Positions 61,402-64,000 of a stretch of DNA of 64,000 nucleotides are shown here, piece after piece. The notes beneath the pieces are model-generated. The model was not told the DNA's origin and searched no databases. It worked only from the letters and a program-made list of their open reading frames with translations. Origin of the DNA: Aeromicrobium wangtongii (lineage in GTDB: Bacteria; Actinomycetota; Actinomycetes; Propionibacteriales; Nocardioidaceae); the NCBI RefSeq assembly GCF_024584515.1, contig NZ_CP102173.1:3534001-3598000 (forward strand), in the 5' to 3' direction. Position 1 is the stretch's first letter, and the number at the start of each line of letters is the position of its first letter. The position numbers and the translations under genes were made by a program.

Positions 61402-61835
61402 CGTGGCTGGACGTCGTTGATCTCGATCTCTGCCTGAGCACCGATCGCCAGCGTCCTGCTGACGGTGCACAGCCGTTCCTCGGCCTTGGCCAGGGCATCG
61501 GGCAGCAGCTCCCGGGCTCGGTCGCCGGCCTCGCCGCCCGGAAAGGCCACGTCGAAGCGCATCAGCAGGTCGACCAGGTGGTTGCCGAGCTCGTCGCGGA
61601 TCTTGTCGGCGCGGATGTCGACGTCGAGCACGTCGGGCTCGGCTCGCCGTGACACCAGCGGGTCGACCGTGATCGCGGTGCAGCCCGCGAGCGCCACGAG
61701 CAGCAGCTCGACCGGCGTGAAGTCGTCGCTCGACCCGTCCCCGATGTCGAGCGTCGTGCCGCGCGCGTTCGTCGCGCGGTAGCGCGACGGGCCGGTGCGG
61801 GTCAGCTGGACGGTGCGCTCGGTGTCGCCGGACAT
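61398..61835 (-). CDS. OsmC-family peroxiredoxin-like protein
   Basis: A 145-residue OsmC/Ohr-fold protein. The first half contains DDFTPVELLLVALAGCTAITVDPLVSRR with one of the redox-active cysteines in the AGC context; the second is in ERLCTVSRTL near 118. Both are placed as in thiol-dependent peroxidases that reduce organic hydroperoxides. ATG 61835 overlaps the DUF2470 gene's stop by one base (TGATG). Confidence 0.83.
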   Translation of the reverse strand: MSGDTERTVQLTRTGPSRYRATNARGTTLDIGDGSSDDFTPVELLLVALAGCTAITVDPLVSRRAEPDVLDVDIRADKIRDELGNHLVDLLMRFDVAFPGGEAGDRARELLPDALAKAEERLCTVSRTLAIGAQAEIEINDVQPR

Positions 61836-62134
61836 CAGTGGGTCTCCCGTGCCGGCAGGCCCAGCCGCTCGACCGCCGCGTCGTACAGGGCCACCACCTC
61901 GCGGCGGACGTCGGCGCGCTCGGCGACCGTGCCGAGCCACGGGATGGTGACCGGCTGCGCCTCGCCGTCGACGATGGCGTCCCACGTGCCGCCGAGCTCG
62001 TCGAGGCCGGTCATGGTCGCCGAGGTCGCCGCCGGCTCGGCGAAGGCCCGGACGATCGCGAGATTGTCTGCGGTGTGGTCACCGTTCATGTGGCCGAGGA
62101 TCGCGTCCACGACATCGCTGGAGAAGGTCGTCAT
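61835..62134 (-). CDS. DUF2470 domain-containing protein
   Basis: A 99-residue protein. The family pattern VDAILGHMNGDHTADNLAIVRAF near residues 9-31 and a C-terminal TVAERADVRREVVALYDAA identify DUF2470, a domain found at the end of heme-utilising or pyridoxamine-oxidase-like flavin proteins that may bind heme degradation intermediates. It stands alone here, coupled to the OsmC gene. GATACT lies six bases before ATG 62134. Confidence 0.82.
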   Translation of the reverse strand: MTTFSSDVVDAILGHMNGDHTADNLAIVRAFAEPAATSATMTGLDELGGTWDAIVDGEAQPVTIPWLGTVAERADVRREVVALYDAAVERLGLPARETH

Positions 62135-62206
62135 GGTTCCAGTATCTCCCTCGGGGCGCCACGCTTTCGGGATGCTCGATCGAGCCCGGTCGCGAACACT
62201 GGGTGG

Positions 62207-63679
62207 ATGCCCTCCCCCCGCAGCCTGGTCACCGGTGCCACCGGATACGTCGGCGGGCGACTGGTCCCCCAGCTGCTGGACGCCGGTCACACGGTGCGCG
62301 TGCTGGTGCGGGACGAGCGCAAGGCCCGCGCGCACGACTGGGCCGACCGGGTCGAGATCGCGGTCGGCGACGCCTCCGAGGACGCCGACGTCCGGGACGC
62401 GATGGCCGATGTCGACGTCCTGTACTACCTGCTGCACTCGATCGGCACGGGCGGCGACTTCGGCGCCACCGAGAAGCAGATGGCCCAACGATTCGCGGAC
62501 GAGGCCGAGCGCGCCGGCGTCCGTCGCATCGTCTACCTGGGCGGGATGATCCCGGAGGGCGAGGAGCTCTCCGAGCACCTGAGCTCGCGCGGTGAGGTCG
62601 GTGACGTGCTGCTGGGCTCCGGCGTCCCGACCACGGTCCTGCAGGCCGGCGTCGTCATCGGCTCCGGGTCGGCATCCTTTGAGATGCTGCGCTACCTGAC
62701 CGAGCGGCTGCCGGTCATGATCACGCCGACCTGGGTCTCGACCCGCATCCAGCCGATCGCGATCCGCGACGTGGTGCGCTACCTCGTCGGCTCGGCCGAC
62801 ATGCCCGACGACGTGAGCCGCCGCTTCGACATCGGCGGCCCGGAGGTGCTGACGTACCTGGACCTCATGCAGCGGTTCGCGGCGATCTCCGGGCTGCCCA
62901 GGCGCCGCGTGCTGAAGGTCCCCGTGCTGTCCCCGGGCCTGTCCAGCCACTGGATCGGCCTCATCACCCCGGTGCCGGCCAGCCTGGCCCGCCCCTTGGT
63001 GGAGTCGTTGCGCAACACCGTCGTGGCCGGTGACACCGACATCTTGCAGTACGTCCCCGAGCCGCCCGAAGGACTGGTCGACTTCGACCGGTCGGTCCAG
63101 CTCGCACTGACCCGCATCCAGGAGCTCGACGTGCCGACCAGCTGGTCGTCGGCAGCGACGGCGGGAGCGCCCGCCGAGGGACTGCCCACCGATCCGGACT
63201 GGGCCGGCGGATCGCTGTACCGCGACGAGCGCGTCCGTGAGGTGGACGCCACCCCGGAGCGGCTGTGGAGCGTCATCGAGGGCATCGGCGCACGCAATGG
63301 CTGGTACTCCTGGCGGCTCGCCTGGTGGGCGCGGGGCGCGCTGGACCGCCTCGTCGGTGGCCCCGGCCTGCGGCGCGGACGGCGCCATCCGCGCCGGCTC
63401 GCCGTGGGGGACGCCGTCGACTTCTGGCGGGTCGAGGAGACCGACGGCCGGACGCTCCTGCGCCTGCGGGCGGAGATGAAGCTGCCCGGGCTGGCGTGGC
63501 TGGAGATGCAGGTCGGCACGACCGAGGCCGGGGCGACGACCTTCCGCCAGCGGGCGTTGTTCGCCCCCAAAGGACTGCTCGGGCACGTCTACTGGTGGCT
63601 GATCTACCCATTCCATGGAAAGGTCTTCGGGGCGATGCAGCGCAACATCGCCCTCGCCGCCGAGGCGGCGACGGACTGA
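62207..63679 (+). CDS. NAD(P)-binding reductase with C-terminal DUF2867 domain
   Basis: A 490-residue protein. Residues 1-290 form an atypical SDR/NmrA-like Rossmann domain: SLVTGATGYVGGRLVPQLLD near 5, ALGDASEDA-like strand, YYLLHSIGTGGDF, VYLGGMIPEG and STRIQPIAIRDVVRYL. Residues 320-490 match DUF2867 (AVDFWRVEETDGRTLLRLRA, MKLPGLAWLEM, HVYWWLIYPFHGKVFG). Such fusions are common in actinobacteria; substrate unknown. AACACT lies six bases before ATG 62207. The DUF1206 gene follows after 20 bases, probably in the same operon. Confidence 0.85.
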   Translation: MPSPRSLVTGATGYVGGRLVPQLLDAGHTVRVLVRDERKARAHDWADRVEIAVGDASEDADVRDAMADVDVLYYLLHSIGTGGDFGATEKQMAQRFADEAERAGVRRIVYLGGMIPEGEELSEHLSSRGEVGDVLLGSGVPTTVLQAGVVIGSGSASFEMLRYLTERLPVMITPTWVSTRIQPIAIRDVVRYLVGSADMPDDVSRRFDIGGPEVLTYLDLMQRFAAISGLPRRRVLKVPVLSPGLSSHWIGLITPVPASLARPLVESLRNTVVAGDTDILQYVPEPPEGLVDFDRSVQLALTRIQELDVPTSWSSAATAGAPAEGLPTDPDWAGGSLYRDERVREVDATPERLWSVIEGIGARNGWYSWRLAWWARGALDRLVGGPGLRRGRRHPRRLAVGDAVDFWRVEETDGRTLLRLRAEMKLPGLAWLEMQVGTTEAGATTFRQRALFAPKGLLGHVYWWLIYPFHGKVFGAMQRNIALAAEAATD

Positions 63680-63699
63680 GGGAACCGGGGAGAGCAATC

Positions 63700-64000
63700 A
63701 TGGAAGCCAGCACTGCGGGCCAGGAGGCCCGCCACAGCGATCTGCTCAAGCACGGTGCCAGCGTCGGGCTCGGTGCCTACGGGCTCGTCCACCTGCTGAT
63801 CGCGTGGATCGCGCTGCAGGTCGCCTGGTCGGGGGGCGGCGACGCCAGCAGCGGCGGTGCGCTCCAGACGCTCGCCGACCAGCCGTTCGGGCGCACGATG
63901 CTGTGGATCACGGTGATCGGGCTGCTGGCCCTCGTGGTGTGGCAGGCGGCGACCGCGATCTGGGGCTTCCAGGAGGAGGACGGCGCCAAGCGGGTCCGCA
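63700..64000 (+). CDS. DUF1206 domain-containing membrane protein (3' end outside window)
   Basis: The first 100 residues are visible. A transmembrane helix near 22-44 (GLGAYGLVHLLIAWIALQVAW) and a second near 67-89 (TMLWITVIGLLALVVWQAATAIWG) are separated by a Gly/Ser-rich loop, as in DUF1206 proteins, which have three such two-helix repeats. Function unknown. GGGGAGA lies before ATG 63700. Confidence 0.75.
   Translation, partial: MEASTAGQEARHSDLLKHGASVGLGAYGLVHLLIAWIALQVAWSGGGDASSGGALQTLADQPFGRTMLWITVIGLLALVVWQAATAIWGFQEEDGAKRVR

Overview
The window is about 70% GC and densely coded, with strong G/C bias at third codon positions, many 4-base ATGA/GTGA gene overlaps and frequent GTG starts. 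It carries MprAB/PepD, an F420-dependent oxidoreductase, a TIGR03084 protein, a DUF2470 protein and an acyl-CoA cluster matching mycobacterial echA7-fadE12-accA2-accD2-fadE13. This points to a chromosomal segment of a high-GC actinobacterium. An Aeromicrobium/Nocardioides-type member of the Propionibacteriales is my inference. I see no rRNA, tRNA, CRISPR array, insertion sequence or prophage, and no gene-free stretch longer than 300 bases.

Layout. 1-4300: end of a 2-oxoacid dehydrogenase E1-alpha gene, a HisC/Pat-type aminotransferase, an F420-dependent oxidoreductase and an EamA transporter. 4401-15532: a cell-surface polymer locus with a two-domain GT2 glycosyltransferase, two giant RgpF/TagF chimeras, a small coiled-coil protein, a polytopic membrane protein and the CDP-glycerol enzyme TagD. 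15567-21092: a small membrane protein, a low-molecular-weight tyrosine phosphatase, a fructosamine-kinase-type protein, then mprA-mprB-pepD with matching MprA-type boxes in front of mprA and pepD. 21167-25160: an EamA exporter, a GNAT enzyme, a DUF3293 protein and a fused TrpE-TrpG with a tryptophan leader peptide (tandem Trp codons) and an attenuator-like hairpin. 25221-34860: an M20 peptidase, a metallophosphoesterase, a HelD-like helicase, two lysine-rich secreted Ig-like proteins and a polar amino acid ABC transporter whose binding protein is fused to its permease.

34969-44804 is one long minus-strand operon for branched-chain or terpenoid acyl-CoA catabolism: TetR, TIGR03084, AtuA-like, acyl-CoA dehydrogenase, carboxyltransferase, biotin carboxylase/BCCP, acyl-CoA dehydrogenase, enoyl-CoA hydratase. 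A likely TetR operator lies just upstream. 44922-53591: a PepSY-like lipoprotein, a DUF3352-like protein with an apparent frameshift in a C7 tract, an esterase, a SIMPL-domain protein, a PaaI thioesterase, phosphofructokinase, and a metY-metX operon for homoserine O-acetylation and sulfhydrylation. 53585-64000: secreted and lipoprotein genes, two SDRs, a histidine phosphatase, an unrecognised Rossmann-type protein, a nitroreductase with a PaaG-like crotonase, an OsmC protein with a DUF2470 protein, a DUF2867-type reductase, and the start of a DUF1206 gene.

Many transcription units appear to be leaderless, with a TANNNT hexamer 6-7 bases before the start codon. The most unusual signals are a 31-base inverted repeat lying in frame inside the AtuA coding region, the catalytic-looking and degenerate RgpF/TagF pair, a structured leader before the secreted gene at 30381, and nested inverted repeats at 50962-51095.
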